Shown here: piece after piece, positions 25,976 through 34,761 of the stretch
Layout: each line of letters starts with the position of its first letter
How positions within the stretch are numbered: the stretch's first letter is position 1
Assembly: GCA_013697055.1 (NCBI GenBank)
Contig: JACCXK010000101.1
Location: 35,055-99,054 of the forward strand
Reading direction: 5' to 3'
Length of the DNA: 64,000 nucleotides
Source: Alphaproteobacteria bacterium
Lineage (GTDB): Bacteria > Pseudomonadota > Alphaproteobacteria > Micropepsales > Micropepsaceae
The notes under the pieces: generated by a model
Database searches by the model: none
What the model saw: only the letters and a program-made list of their open reading frames with translations
Told to the model about the DNA's origin: nothing
Translations under genes and position numbers: made by a program

Positions 25976-26878
25976 ATGAAATTTCGCATTGCCGCAATAT
26001 TGGTCGCGTGCCTGCTTCTGGGCGGGCAGAAGGCCCAGGAAAAGGTCCAGGACCGCAGCTTCACCGAATGCCCCGAATGCCCCCAGATGGTGGGCATTCC
26101 GGCGGGCAAATTCCTGATGGGCAGCCCGTCGCATGAACCGGGGCGGTTCGATTCCGAAGGCCCGCAACACCTGGTCACGGTGAAAGCCTTCGCCCTGGCG
26201 AAATATCCCGTCACCAGCGAGCAGTTTCTCGCCTTTCTGGGGGCCACCCGCTACCAGCCGCAGCCCTGCAATCCGTTGCTGGGTCTGGGCTGGAAGCAAC
26301 TGCATCGCGGCCAGGCGGCGACGCCCACCGATGTCGAGCCGCCGCGCTGGCCGGCGGTGTGCCTGGACTGGAAGGACGCGGAGGCGTTCGTCGCCTGGAT
26401 CAACACAAAGGCGCGGGCCGCCCATCCGGAGATCGGCGCCCGCAATCCCTACCGCCTGCCCAGCGAGGCGGAATGGGAATATGCCGCCCGCGCCGGCACC
26501 AGCACGTCGCGCTGGTGGGGCAATGATGTCGGCGGCGGCCATGCCAACTGCAATGGCTGCGGCAGCGAATGGGACAACAAGCTGCTGGGGCGGGTGGACG
26601 CCTTCGACAGCAATGCCTTCGGCCTGTCGGGCATGTTGGGCAATGCCTGGGAATGGACCGCTGACTGCTGGCACCCCAGCTATGTCGGCGCGCCCAGTGA
26701 CGGCCGCGCCTGGACCGACAGTTTCTGCATCCGCCACGCCATTCGCGGCGGCGCCTGGAACAACATTCCCATCTTTGTGCGCAGCGCAGCCCGGGTGGCG
26801 GCGGCGGAAGACGGCGCCGACCAGGATTATGACTATTCGACGCTCACAGGCTTTCGCGTGGCGCGCGATTTGCCATAG
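25976..26878 (+). CDS. Secreted formylglycine-generating-enzyme-like (SUMF1) protein
   Basis: 300 aa with an N-terminal signal peptide (MKFRIAAILVACLLLGG). The FGE-sulfatase fold is clear: 'MVGIPAGKFLMGSPSHEPGR' near residue 38, 'KYPVTSEQFLAFL', 'YRLPSEAEWEYAARAGT' near 160 and 'MLGNAWEWTADCW' near 222. The C-terminal part reads 'IRGGAWNNIPIFVRSAARVA', without the paired Cys of true formylglycine generators, so sulfatase activation is doubtful and a ligand-binding or other oxidase role is possible. Periplasmic location is inferred from the signal peptide. Confidence 0.85.
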   Translation: MKFRIAAILVACLLLGGQKAQEKVQDRSFTECPECPQMVGIPAGKFLMGSPSHEPGRFDSEGPQHLVTVKAFALAKYPVTSEQFLAFLGATRYQPQPCNPLLGLGWKQLHRGQAATPTDVEPPRWPAVCLDWKDAEAFVAWINTKARAAHPEIGARNPYRLPSEAEWEYAARAGTSTSRWWGNDVGGGHANCNGCGSEWDNKLLGRVDAFDSNAFGLSGMLGNAWEWTADCWHPSYVGAPSDGRAWTDSFCIRHAIRGGAWNNIPIFVRSAARVAAAEDGADQDYDYSTLTGFRVARDLP

Positions 26879-26912
26879 CCGCTTTCTGCAGGCATGGCGC
26901 TGCTCGGTCGTG

Positions 26913-27503
26913 TCAGGCCCGCTGGGCGCTTCGAAAGTAATTTTGAACCAGGTCAACAGCGGTTTGGTGGAGCGCCGCAGAACCTCGTTGTATGACTGGC
27001 ATGTATCGTTCCATCACCTGAGCTTCACTTACCCCGCTTTCCGACCAGGTCCCACCGCCTGTTAGCGTATTAAGCAGTAGCGGTTGGAAGCGGTCCAAAG
27101 CCTTGGCGAAGGCAGCGGTAGGGGTCTCACCGTTCTCAAATTCCAGCTACAATTCGAGCAGCTCTTTCCCTTGAGAATGAGGCAGCAGCCCGAAAATGCG
27201 CTGAGCCGCATCAAGTTCTGCTTCATGCTGCGCTGTCAGCGCTGCATTGGGGCCGTGTATCGGCGTATCTCCGGCGTCGATCTCTACAATGTCGTGAATG
27301 AGCAGCATCCTTAGGGCGCGACATACGTCAACGGCGCTATCTTGCTCGGCAAACACCAAGGCAAACATTGCCAGATGCCATGAATGTTCCGCCGAGTTTT
27401 CCTTTCGGCTACGGTCGACAAGTGGTGATTGTCGAACCACCGACTTCAGTCGGTCCAGTTCGGTAACGAATGCCAACCGCTTTTCTGTCTCACTCGAAAT
27501 CAT
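26913..27503 (-). pseudogene. HD-domain phosphohydrolase (YfbR/YfdR-like) interrupted by one amber codon
   Basis: ORF 27503-27147 carries the HD domain: 'ENSAEHSWHLAMFALVFAEQ' and 'LLIHDIVEIDAGDT'. It stops at TAG (27147-27149), but the same frame continues 'LEFENGETPTAAFAKALDRF' and 'LLLNTLTGGGTW' through to 26913. Relatives have Trp where the stop is ('LLxLWxEFE'), so a single TGG-to-TAG change explains it. Read through, the protein is 196 aa, the normal family length. Such proteins are nucleotidases or phosphohydrolases of small nucleotides. As written it encodes a 118-aa fragment missing its C-terminal third. Confidence 0.85.
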
Positions 27504-27529
27504 TCGACCTCGCTTTGGCCCGACCGCGA

Positions 27530-28633
27530 TTATTTCTTGTTGCGCTCGTCCATCCAGGCATAGACCCGGCGAATGCCGCGCACCTCCGCGCCGACGCTTT
27601 CGATGTCCGGAAAATCCTTGGCGTGTGCGGTCAGGTCCACCCGCCTGGCGGCCTCGTCGGCCAAGACGCCTTGCGCGCGCAGTTTGGCCACCTGGGCCAG
27701 GACATCGGACAGATAGGACTGGAAGGCGGTGATCAGGCCTTTGTCAGTGAAGGGCGCGCCATGGCCGGGCAGGTCGACCGTGAAGTCCAGGCGCTTGAGC
27801 GCGTCCAGGGTCTTCAGCCATTCATCGAAAAAGGCGCTGCCCATGAAGGCAATGCGGCTTTCCATCAGGTCGCCGGTGCAGACGATGCGCTCCCTGGGCA
27901 GGAAGACCACCGTATCGCCGCCGGTATGGCCGCGGCCGAGAAACAGAAGATCGATTTCGCGGCCGCCGCGATAGAGGACAAGCCTGTCCGTATAGGTTAC
28001 ATTTGGCGGCGTGGGTTTGATCTCCTTGATATCCTGCACGAAGGCCCTGGCGGCCGCTTCGGTATCCGCGAGCTTCTTTTGCAGCACGACGCGTTGGCGG
28101 GGATCCTTCTCCGCGGCGAGTTGCTCCCTGAAGCGGTCGATCATCGCCTGGGGCGCATTGCGGGTCGAGCTGCGGAAGGGTTCGTTGTGCAGGATGTCGA
28201 ATTTTTCGATCGCCTGCCGCACATAGTCATGCGCGATGATCTGGACCTCCGGCCCGAAGATCGAGTTTCCGTCGGTGTGGTCATAGTGCCAGTGGGTGTT
28301 GACGACATATCGCACCGGCTTGTCGGTCAGGAGCTTGATGTCCGCCACGAAGGCGCGCGCGGCCGCCGGCGAGGTGCCGCTATCGACAATCACAACGTCA
28401 TCCTTGTTGACGATCACAACTAGGTTGGCGCCGAAGAACGGATTGCTGCCGAAGGGAAATTCGGTGCCGTTGGCTTCCGGCAAGGCGTAATAGACCCCGT
28501 CGGCAATCTTCTGGAATTTGTAGTTCTTGCCCTGGACCACCGGATAGGGCGCGGATGGTTGCGCCTGGGCCGTGCCGGCCCCTAGAAGGCCGGCGCAGAG
28601 TCCCAGAGCGAAGGCGGTTTTGCGCGAATTCAT
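27530..28633 (-). CDS. Secreted MBL-fold metallo-hydrolase
   Basis: 367 aa. A signal peptide (ending AGTAQAQ) is followed by the beta-lactamase fold with the zinc motif 'NTHWHYDHTDG' near residue 112, 'GRGHTGGDTVVFLP' near 233, 'CTGDLM' near 251 and 'LPGHG' near 286. It acts in the periplasm on an unknown ester, lactam or lactone; subclass B3-like or quinoprotein-relay-type activities are possible. It lies 26 bp upstream of the HD gene's start (opposite side, same strand order), so co-transcription with it is possible. Confidence 0.88.
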   Translation of the reverse strand: MNSRKTAFALGLCAGLLGAGTAQAQPSAPYPVVQGKNYKFQKIADGVYYALPEANGTEFPFGSNPFFGANLVVIVNKDDVVIVDSGTSPAAARAFVADIKLLTDKPVRYVVNTHWHYDHTDGNSIFGPEVQIIAHDYVRQAIEKFDILHNEPFRSSTRNAPQAMIDRFREQLAAEKDPRQRVVLQKKLADTEAAARAFVQDIKEIKPTPPNVTYTDRLVLYRGGREIDLLFLGRGHTGGDTVVFLPRERIVCTGDLMESRIAFMGSAFFDEWLKTLDALKRLDFTVDLPGHGAPFTDKGLITAFQSYLSDVLAQVAKLRAQGVLADEAARRVDLTAHAKDFPDIESVGAEVRGIRRVYAWMDERNKK

Positions 28634-28831
28634 GGCGACCTCTCAGACAGGGGTTGATGATCGTGACGAAAAATCATCCAGCAATTCCCGGCGTTTCTGC
28701 GAGCCGGGGCAGGCCAATCCGCCAGGACGGGCCCGTGCCAGCATTGCATCTTTGCCCAAACGGGAGGACGCTTCGCCCACCACATCAGCCTCGCCATAGC
28801 CTGAACAATAACAAAAAACAGGGAGGAAGAC

Positions 28832-29155
28832 ATGAATGTGATCACCGCTGCCGCACGCGCACTCGCCGTCATTCTGGCCATCGCATCCGCCTTTGTTACA
28901 GCGCCACTGATACCGGCCTTGCTCCTGATTCTGGGCGGTATTGCAGCTCTCAACAACAATGCCGAGAAAAACTCCAAGAACTTCCTGATGACGATTGTCC
29001 TGATCCTGGGCGCCGAATCGCTTTCGGCGATACCGGTCATCGGGGTGACTTTGGCAACGATCTTCGGCTCCCTGGGCACCGCCTTTATCGGTGCATCCTT
29101 CGTCGCCATCGTCGTCACACTCGGCTACCGCTTCAAGCGGGACTGGGTGAAATAG
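28832..29155 (+). CDS. Small four-helix membrane protein
   Basis: 107 aa, preceded by a strong Shine-Dalgarno (cagggaggaagac). Three to four hydrophobic segments ('AVILAIASAFVTAPLIPALL', 'FLMTIVLILGAESLSAIPVI', 'FIGASFVAIVVTLGY') with a polar 'NNNAEKNSKN' loop and a basic C-terminus on the cytoplasmic side. No family recognised. It is a free-standing gene divergent from the MBL-hydrolase gene. Confidence 0.75.
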   Translation: MNVITAAARALAVILAIASAFVTAPLIPALLLILGGIAALNNNAEKNSKNFLMTIVLILGAESLSAIPVIGVTLATIFGSLGTAFIGASFVAIVVTLGYRFKRDWVK

Positions 29156-29311
29156 CGCTTCCCCAATCGGCCAGACCCTCACGCCCTGCGGCGCGAGAAC
29201 ATGGTTTGATGTCGTGGCGATCGCAGTCTTCCCCCGTCCCGTGGGTGCCGTTATGCTGCGCGCTGTTGGCTGACCGGTTCCCGAGAAGGCCGGCCGTTGG
29301 AGGATGAAAAA

Positions 29312-30073
29312 TTGCGCAACGCGTTACGGACAAGAAAGTCCATCCCGTTTGTTGTTGGTGGGCTGCTGATAGGACTTGTCGGCGGCGTTGTCGCCCAGCC
29401 TTTGCCGGATGCAAAGACCTATGCCGCCAATCCGGCCCTTCTGATCGACGCCTATCGTCATGTGGAGGTCTCCTCCGTCTCGGATGCGCTGGAACAGCTT
29501 TACAACAAGCGTTCCTTCATGTCGCACAAGATCCATGCGATCTCCGACGGCAAGTTTGCGGGCTTCGCCGTGACGGTCCAAATGGACAAAGTAGAAGGCA
29601 GCGCGCCCGCCGCGGTGGTGCCGATGCAGGTCGTGCTCGACACAGCGGCCCCGAATTCGGTCTATGTGATGGTGGTCCAGGATGGCGACGACATCGCCGG
29701 TATCGGCGGGCTGATGGCCACGGCGATGAACGCGCGGGGATTTTCCGGCGCGGTGATCGACGGCGGCGTGCGCGACGTCTCGTATCTCCGCAAGATCGGC
29801 TTCCCCGTCTATGCCACGGGAATCGTGCCGTCCACTTCGGTCGGGCATTACCGTGCGACGGGCAATGTGCCGGTGACAGCCGGCGGCGTCCGCGTCACGC
29901 CGGGCGACATCGTCATTGGAGACGCTGACGGCGTCGTGACGATCCCCAAGGACATCGCCGCCGAAACACTGGTCAAGGCGCAGGCGCTCGATCAGACCGA
30001 GCATTCCATGTACGGCTATATCGAAAAGCTTCGCTCCCTCCAGGAAGCCGTCAAGCGCTTTGGCCGTCTATAA
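29312..30073 (+). CDS. RraA/HMG-aldolase-family protein with signal peptide
   Basis: About 253 aa. TTG 29312 is favoured because GGAGG sits 8 bp upstream; the track start at 29297 lies on top of that site. A hydrophobic N-terminus ('FVVGGLLIGLVGGVVAQ') looks like a signal peptide. The domain is RraA-like: 'SSVSDALEQL' near residue 55 and 'GGVRDVSYLRKIGFPVYATG' near 150 with the conserved Gly-Gly-x-Arg-Asp, then 'VRVTPGDIVIGDADGVV'. Family members are oxaloacetate decarboxylases, HMG/CHA aldolases or RNase E inhibitors, all normally cytoplasmic, so export is unusual. Confidence 0.82.
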   Translation: MRNALRTRKSIPFVVGGLLIGLVGGVVAQPLPDAKTYAANPALLIDAYRHVEVSSVSDALEQLYNKRSFMSHKIHAISDGKFAGFAVTVQMDKVEGSAPAAVVPMQVVLDTAAPNSVYVMVVQDGDDIAGIGGLMATAMNARGFSGAVIDGGVRDVSYLRKIGFPVYATGIVPSTSVGHYRATGNVPVTAGGVRVTPGDIVIGDADGVVTIPKDIAAETLVKAQALDQTEHSMYGYIEKLRSLQEAVKRFGRL

Positions 30074-30095
30074 TGAGGCATTCTGCGCCAGGGGC

Positions 30096-30476
30096 CTACT
30101 GCTGATTTTGTGGTAGGCCATCGCCTATTTCGTAATAGTCACCCTTGTCGCCAACGTAGATGTGCATTTTTAAGCGCGTACCGGTTGGCTTGTCGAAGGC
30201 ACCCATGGCGACGCTGGTCCAATCCTTGAGCGGTGCGTCCCAGAAGAGCGAAGAACCACAGACGGAGCAAAACCCTCGCCGTACTTTCTTGGAGGATTGA
30301 TACCAAGAGACATTTTTGTCACCGTGTACCTTGATCGCCGTACGCGGAACGTCGGTGGATGCAAAGAAGTGGCCGGAATGCTTTCGGCATTGGGAGCAGT
30401 GACAGGCATCAGGCTGGCGTAAATCTCCCAGGACTTCAAAGCGCACAGCGCCGCAAAGGCAAGAACCTTTGTGCAT
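30096..30476 (-). CDS. GFA/CENP-V family zinc protein
   Basis: 126 aa with Shine-Dalgarno gggagga. Zinc ligands are in 'GSCLCGAVRFEV' (residues 4-15), 'CHCSQCRKHSG' (25-35) and 'GFCSVCGSSLFW' (68-79), the pattern of the glutathione-dependent formaldehyde-activating (GFA)-like family. Most members have no proven formaldehyde role. The gene stands alone in convergent orientation to the RraA-like gene (22-bp gap). Confidence 0.9.
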   Translation of the reverse strand: MHKGSCLCGAVRFEVLGDLRQPDACHCSQCRKHSGHFFASTDVPRTAIKVHGDKNVSWYQSSKKVRRGFCSVCGSSLFWDAPLKDWTSVAMGAFDKPTGTRLKMHIYVGDKGDYYEIGDGLPQNQQ

Positions 30477-30620
30477 GACATCCTCCCAAGAACCCGCGAT
30501 ACGCTAAGCCATAATGAATGCGCGCGGAAGGTATTGGCTGCCGGTCAGGCTGTTTCAAGCTAAGCCGGATCGCCGTGGTGAGCGAATGTCTGCTTCGAGC
30601 CGAACGCGGCCGATCACCCA

Positions 30621-31325
30621 TCAGCGCAGCACAGCCTTGGGATCGAGGTTGATCGTCAGCGTTTGCGTCTTCTCATAGCGCGTCCCCGGAATCTGGATGG
30701 GCGAAGCCAGCAGGGCGGCGTCGCGCGCCGACAGCGCCATGTTGCGGAAGGCCGAGTCCACATGGAAGCGCTGCTGGTCCACGATCGTGACATCGTCGAT
30801 CGCCCCGCTCTTGAGCAAGCGTATCCGCACCAGCACCGGCATGTTGCGCGCCCCGGGAATGGACAGGTCCGGCAGCCAGCGCCGCAGGATCTGCGCCCGG
30901 ATGAAGTCCTTGAGGGCGTAATTGCCTTCGCCGCTGCCGTCGCCGGAACCGCCCGGCGCGGCGCTGTTGTCGGCATTGGGCAGGGCGGTGTCGCTGCTTT
31001 TCAGTTGCGCCAGCGCCCGCAGCTTTGCCGACAATTCATCTTCGGGTTCGTGGGTGGCATTGGGGCGTGTGCCTTCCGCCACCGGCGCGCTTTCGGGATG
31101 CGCCCGCGCCACCTGCAGCCGCGCCGCCGGCGCCGTGCTGGCGCCCTGGCTCATTGTGCCGCCGATCACCAGCTCCACCGGCAGGGCGCGCAACTGGTCA
31201 TCGGTCAGGGCCGGGCGATGGCCGAGGTACCACAGGGCCATCAGCACCAGGAGGCCATGCAGCAACACCGACAGCAGGACCCCCGGTCCCCCGTCTTTCC
31301 TTATCCTTTCCGCCCAAGCCTGCAT
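30621..31325 (-). CDS. TonB/TolA-like energy-transducer protein
   Basis: 234 aa: short cytoplasmic N-terminus, one membrane anchor ('VLLSVLLHGLLVLMALWYLG'), an Ala/Pro/Ser-rich periplasmic spacer and a C-terminal TonB-C-like domain ('QILRRWLPDLSIPGARNMPV', 'RLLKSGAIDDVTIVD'). The 'ILRRWxPDL' region is also seen in TolA-type proteins. It would span the periplasm to energise an outer-membrane process. ExbB/ExbD or Tol-Pal genes are not adjacent. Confidence 0.75.
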   Translation of the reverse strand: MQAWAERIRKDGGPGVLLSVLLHGLLVLMALWYLGHRPALTDDQLRALPVELVIGGTMSQGASTAPAARLQVARAHPESAPVAEGTRPNATHEPEDELSAKLRALAQLKSSDTALPNADNSAAPGGSGDGSGEGNYALKDFIRAQILRRWLPDLSIPGARNMPVLVRIRLLKSGAIDDVTIVDQQRFHVDSAFRNMALSARDAALLASPIQIPGTRYEKTQTLTINLDPKAVLR

Positions 31326-31370
31326 CGGCTTACTCTATTAATTAACGGGCCTCTGCGCTATTGGAGCGCC

Positions 31371-31982
31371 ATGAAGATCAAGCTGTATCAGGGCGACCTT
31401 CCGGACGGGCTGGACCTGGGTTCCGTCGTCGCTATCGACACCGAGACCCTGGGCCTGAACCCCCAGCGCGACCGGCTGTGCCTGGCGCAATTGTCGTCGG
31501 GCGACGGGGTCTGCCATGCGGTACAGTTCGCGGCGGGCCAGTATGGCGCCCCCAATCTCAAGAAGCTGCTGGCCGACCCCAAGGTCACCAAGCTGTTTCA
31601 TTTCGCCCGCTTCGACATCGCCATGTTCCGGCAACATCTGGAGGTGGACTGCAAGCCCATCTATTGCACCAAGATCGCCTCCAAGCTGGTGCGCACCTAC
31701 ACCGACAAGCACGGATTGAAGGATTTGGTGCGCGAACTGCTCAACGTGGACCTGTCCAAGGAGCAGCAATCCTCGGATTGGGGCGCCGCATCGCTGACCG
31801 AAAAACAGCTGGCCTATGCCGCCAACGACGTCGCCTATCTGCATCAGCTCAAGGCCATGCTGGATGCGATGCTGGCGCGCGAAGGGCGCACCGAGCTGGC
31901 CCAGGCCTGTTTTGATTTCCTGCCCAGCCGCGCCGCCCTGGATCTCAAAGGCTGGGAAGAAGTGGATATCTTCGCGCATTGA
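31371..31982 (+). CDS. RNase D-like 3'-5' exonuclease
   Basis: 203 aa from ATG 31371; the much longer track ORF reads back through the antisense of the TonB-like gene. DEDDy exonuclease motifs: 'VAIDTETLGL' (Exo I), 'KLFHFARFDIAMF' (Exo II) and 'LTEKQLAYAANDVAYL' (Exo III with Tyr/Asp). The HRDC domains of full RNase D are missing, so this is the short single-domain form common in alphaproteobacteria, where it usually sits just before the lpt-rpoN block as here. Likely role: trimming of structured RNA 3' ends. Confidence 0.92.
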   Translation: MKIKLYQGDLPDGLDLGSVVAIDTETLGLNPQRDRLCLAQLSSGDGVCHAVQFAAGQYGAPNLKKLLADPKVTKLFHFARFDIAMFRQHLEVDCKPIYCTKIASKLVRTYTDKHGLKDLVRELLNVDLSKEQQSSDWGAASLTEKQLAYAANDVAYLHQLKAMLDAMLAREGRTELAQACFDFLPSRAALDLKGWEEVDIFAH

Positions 31983-31993
31983 CGGAGGTCGCC

Positions 31994-32401
31994 ATGGCTT
32001 GCCGCGCGGTCCTGCTTTTCAGTCTTGCGATGATCCTGCCGGCCGCGGCGCAGAATGTTCCTCCGCTCACCGGCATGCCCTGCCTGCAAAAAGGCGCTGT
32101 CTCCGAATTCGTGCTGGTGCATGGCGCCCGCATGCTGATCGTGATCGACCGCCAGCATCGCCAATACCGGCTGAATTTCGCGTCGGTCTGCACCCTGTTG
32201 CAGATCAAGCCGTCGCTGGGTTTCATCACACTCAATCCCAGTCCCTATGCCTGCCTGACGCGGGGCGACAGCATCTATTCTTCGACCGACGAGGCCGCCC
32301 AGCGCATCTGCCGCATCCAGAGCATCGAGTATCACAACGACCCGCCGCCGGATGACAGCCCGCCGCCTCCGCCGGTCGCCAGGGGCCGCGGCACGGGCTG
32401 A
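31994..32401 (+). CDS. Small secreted Cys-rich protein (DUF6491-like)
   Basis: About 135 aa from ATG 31994 with GGAGG five bases upstream; this start begins a signal peptide (MACRAVLLFSLAMILPAAAQ). The mature part has spaced Cys ('GMPCLQKG', 'FASVCTLL', 'YACLTRGD', 'RICRIQ') and 'ILVHGARMLIVIDRQHRQYR'-type strands, loosely like DUF6491; it ends in a Pro-rich tail. Lies 11 bp after the RNase D gene, probably co-transcribed. Confidence 0.75.
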   Translation: MACRAVLLFSLAMILPAAAQNVPPLTGMPCLQKGAVSEFVLVHGARMLIVIDRQHRQYRLNFASVCTLLQIKPSLGFITLNPSPYACLTRGDSIYSSTDEAAQRICRIQSIEYHNDPPPDDSPPPPPVARGRGTG

Positions 32402-32540
32402 CTTGCGGCCCCGCCTTGCCCCCCGCCTTGCCCTAAGTGCGGTTTCGGGCGAAACTTGGCACGAAATTCGCTTAACGCCGCCGTAACGGGGAGCGGGGTA
32501 AGCGGGAAGCCGAAATATATAAATGGTACCAAAGGCTTAC

Positions 32541-33533
32541 ATGACATTGTCCAAGGCCCCTTTGCATTCGGTGTCGGATGCCGACCTGAGTGCGGCCCGC
32601 CGGGTGCTGACCACGGCCAGCCAGGCCCTGGCCCAGTTGGCGGAGCAGCTGGACGGCGACTTCACCCGCGCGGTGGGCGTGATGCTGCAGGCCAAGGGCC
32701 GGATTATCGTCAGCGGCATGGGCAAGTCCGGCCATGTGGCGCGCAAGATCGCCGCCACGCTGTCTTCCACCGGCACGCCCTCCCATTTCGTCCATCCCGC
32801 CGAAGCCAGCCACGGCGACATGGGCGCCATCGCCCGCCAGGACGCGCTGTTGTTGCTGTCCTGGGGCGGGGAGACGGCCGAACTGTCCGACCTGATCACC
32901 TATGCCAAGCGCCATCGCATTCCGATTGTCGCCATCGGCGCCAATCCCGACTCCACCCTGATCAAGGCGGCCGACGTGCCGCTGCTGCTGCCGCGCGCCC
33001 CCGAAGCCTGTCCCATGGGCCTAGCCCCCACCACCTCCACCACCATGATGCTGAGCCTGGGCGATGCGCTGGCGGTGGCGTTGATGGAGCGCAAGGGCTT
33101 TTCCCCCGACCAGTACCGCGACCTGCATCCGGGCGGCAGCCTGGGCCGCGCCCTGATCCGCGTCTGCGACCTGATGCACTCGGGCGATGCGGTGCCGCTG
33201 GCGAGCCCTGACACGCCGGTGCCGGCGTTGTTGCTCACCATGGCGTCGGGACGGCTGGGCTGCGTCGGCATCGTGGACAAGGACGGCGCCCTGGCGGGCA
33301 TCGTCACCGATGGCGACATCCGCCGCCATGCCGGCGACGATATCGCCAGGCGCAAGGCCTGCGAGGTGATGACGGCCGGCCCCAAGGTCGCCCGTCCCGA
33401 TCAGCTGGCCGCGGAGGCGCTGGCGCTGATGACCGAAAAGAAGATCACCCAGCTCTTCGTGGTGGCCGCGGATTCGCCGGCGCCGTTGGGGGTGATTCAC
33501 ATCCATGACTGCGTCGCCGCGGGAATCGCATGA
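32541..33533 (+). CDS. kdsD: Arabinose-5-phosphate isomerase
   Basis: About 330 aa. ATG 32541 has AAGG upstream; ATG 32523 is an alternative. An SIS domain (residues about 35-180: 'IIVSGMGKSGHVARKIAATL', 'TPSHFVHPAEASHGDMGAI', 'STTMMLSLGDALA') is followed by 'YRDLHPGGSLGR' and two CBS domains ('GIVTDGDIRRH', 'EVMTAGPKVARPDQL'). It makes D-arabinose 5-phosphate from ribulose 5-phosphate, the first step to KDO for lipopolysaccharide. The stop overlaps the lptC start, so KDO supply and LPS transport share an operon. Confidence 0.95.
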   Translation: MTLSKAPLHSVSDADLSAARRVLTTASQALAQLAEQLDGDFTRAVGVMLQAKGRIIVSGMGKSGHVARKIAATLSSTGTPSHFVHPAEASHGDMGAIARQDALLLLSWGGETAELSDLITYAKRHRIPIVAIGANPDSTLIKAADVPLLLPRAPEACPMGLAPTTSTTMMLSLGDALAVALMERKGFSPDQYRDLHPGGSLGRALIRVCDLMHSGDAVPLASPDTPVPALLLTMASGRLGCVGIVDKDGALAGIVTDGDIRRHAGDDIARRKACEVMTAGPKVARPDQLAAEALALMTEKKITQLFVVAADSPAPLGVIHIHDCVAAGIA

Positions 33534-34204
33534 GCATGGTGGAACGCGATCCATCGGCGCCCAGTTCTTCTGCGACAAGCTATGACTGGTCGGCGCGCGT
33601 GCGCACCACCGCCTTGGAAGCCCTGCGTTATTCGCGCTTCGTCGCCATGATGAAGCGGCTGTTGTCGCTGGGCGCCTTCCTGATCATCGCCGCGGTGCTG
33701 GCCTTCTTCTTCGTCCAGCGCCTGCCGCGCCAGCTGCAGGTGTCCTATGAGCGGCTGGGCCGCGTCGAGAATGACCTGGCCATGATGAAGCCGCGCCTCA
33801 CCGGCGCGGACTCCAAGGGCAATCCCTATGTCATCACCGCCGACATGGCGGTGCAGGATGCCCACAATTCCAAGAAGGCCAGCCTCAAGAATCTGGAAGC
33901 CGACCTGGCGCTGGACAGCAAGAACTGGATCAATGCCCGTGCCCGCAGCGGCATGGTGGACATGACCAGCGGCCAGCTGGAACTGACCGGCGGCATCGAT
34001 GTCTTCACCGCCACCGGCTATGAGCTGCACAGCAAGAGCGCTTCGGCCAACCTCAAGCAGAATGTGATCCATGGCCATGAGCCGGTGACCGGGCACGGCC
34101 CCAACGGCACTCTGCGCGCCGACGAATTCCATGCTGATCGCGCCACCGACATCCTCACCCTCAGCGGTCATGTGCAGATGACGTTATTCGGAACCAGGAA
34201 ATGA
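33530..34204 (+). CDS. lptC: LPS export protein LptC
   Basis: 224 aa. It starts by ATGA overlap with kdsD. A single membrane helix near residues 45-65 ('LLSLGAFLIIAAVLAFFFVQ') anchors a periplasmic beta-jellyroll of the LptC family ('VENDLAMMKPRLTGADSKGN', 'GIDVFTATGYELHSKSASAN'). In the Lpt bridge it passes LPS from LptB2FG to LptA. Gene order lptC-lptA-lptB-rpoN is the standard alphaproteobacterial arrangement. Confidence 0.92.
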   Translation: MSMVERDPSAPSSSATSYDWSARVRTTALEALRYSRFVAMMKRLLSLGAFLIIAAVLAFFFVQRLPRQLQVSYERLGRVENDLAMMKPRLTGADSKGNPYVITADMAVQDAHNSKKASLKNLEADLALDSKNWINARARSGMVDMTSGQLELTGGIDVFTATGYELHSKSASANLKQNVIHGHEPVTGHGPNGTLRADEFHADRATDILTLSGHVQMTLFGTRK

Positions 34205-34719
34205 AGACGGTTTTCGCTTTCCTCGCCGCTTTCGCAGCCGGCGCCGCGGCCACCGGCACGCTCCAGGCCGCCGCGCCCGTGGCCCAGGGCAGCAATGCCC
34301 CGGTGAATATTTCGTCCGACAGTTTCCAGGCCGATCTCAACGCCAAGACCGGCACTTATTCCGGCAACGTCCTGATCACCCAGGGCGACATGAAGCTGCG
34401 CGCCAACACGGTCAAGCTTTCCACAACCAACAGCAAGCTCGACAAGGTGTTCGCCAACGGCAATGTGGTGGTGGATTCACCCAAGTCCGGCACCGTCACC
34501 GGCGACAACGGCATTTATTCGGTGGTGCCGCGCACCTTGTTGATGACGGGCAATGTGGTGATGAAAAAGGGCACGACCGTGATGCGCGGCGCCCAGCTCA
34601 CCGTCAATCTCAACACCGGCCAGGCTTTGCTGGGCGGGGGCGCAAAGACGCCGGGGCCCAATGGCACCACGACCGGCAACACGCGGGTGCAGGGTGTGTT
34701 CATTCCCAACTCCAATTAG
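34201..34719 (+). CDS. lptA: LPS transport periplasmic protein LptA
   Basis: 172 aa, ATGA overlap with lptC. Signal peptide (ending AGAAATGTLQAAAP), then the OstA/LptA jellyroll: 'VNISSDSFQADLNAKTGTYS', 'GNVLITQGDMKLRANTVKL' and 'VFANGNVVVDSPKSGTVTG'. Periplasmic; it polymerises into the bridge carrying LPS to the outer membrane. Confidence 0.94.
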   Translation: MKTVFAFLAAFAAGAAATGTLQAAAPVAQGSNAPVNISSDSFQADLNAKTGTYSGNVLITQGDMKLRANTVKLSTTNSKLDKVFANGNVVVDSPKSGTVTGDNGIYSVVPRTLLMTGNVVMKKGTTVMRGAQLTVNLNTGQALLGGGAKTPGPNGTTTGNTRVQGVFIPNSN

Positions 34720-34761
34720 CTTTCATGGTTCTTTAAACACAAACAGGCATGGTTCTTGCCA

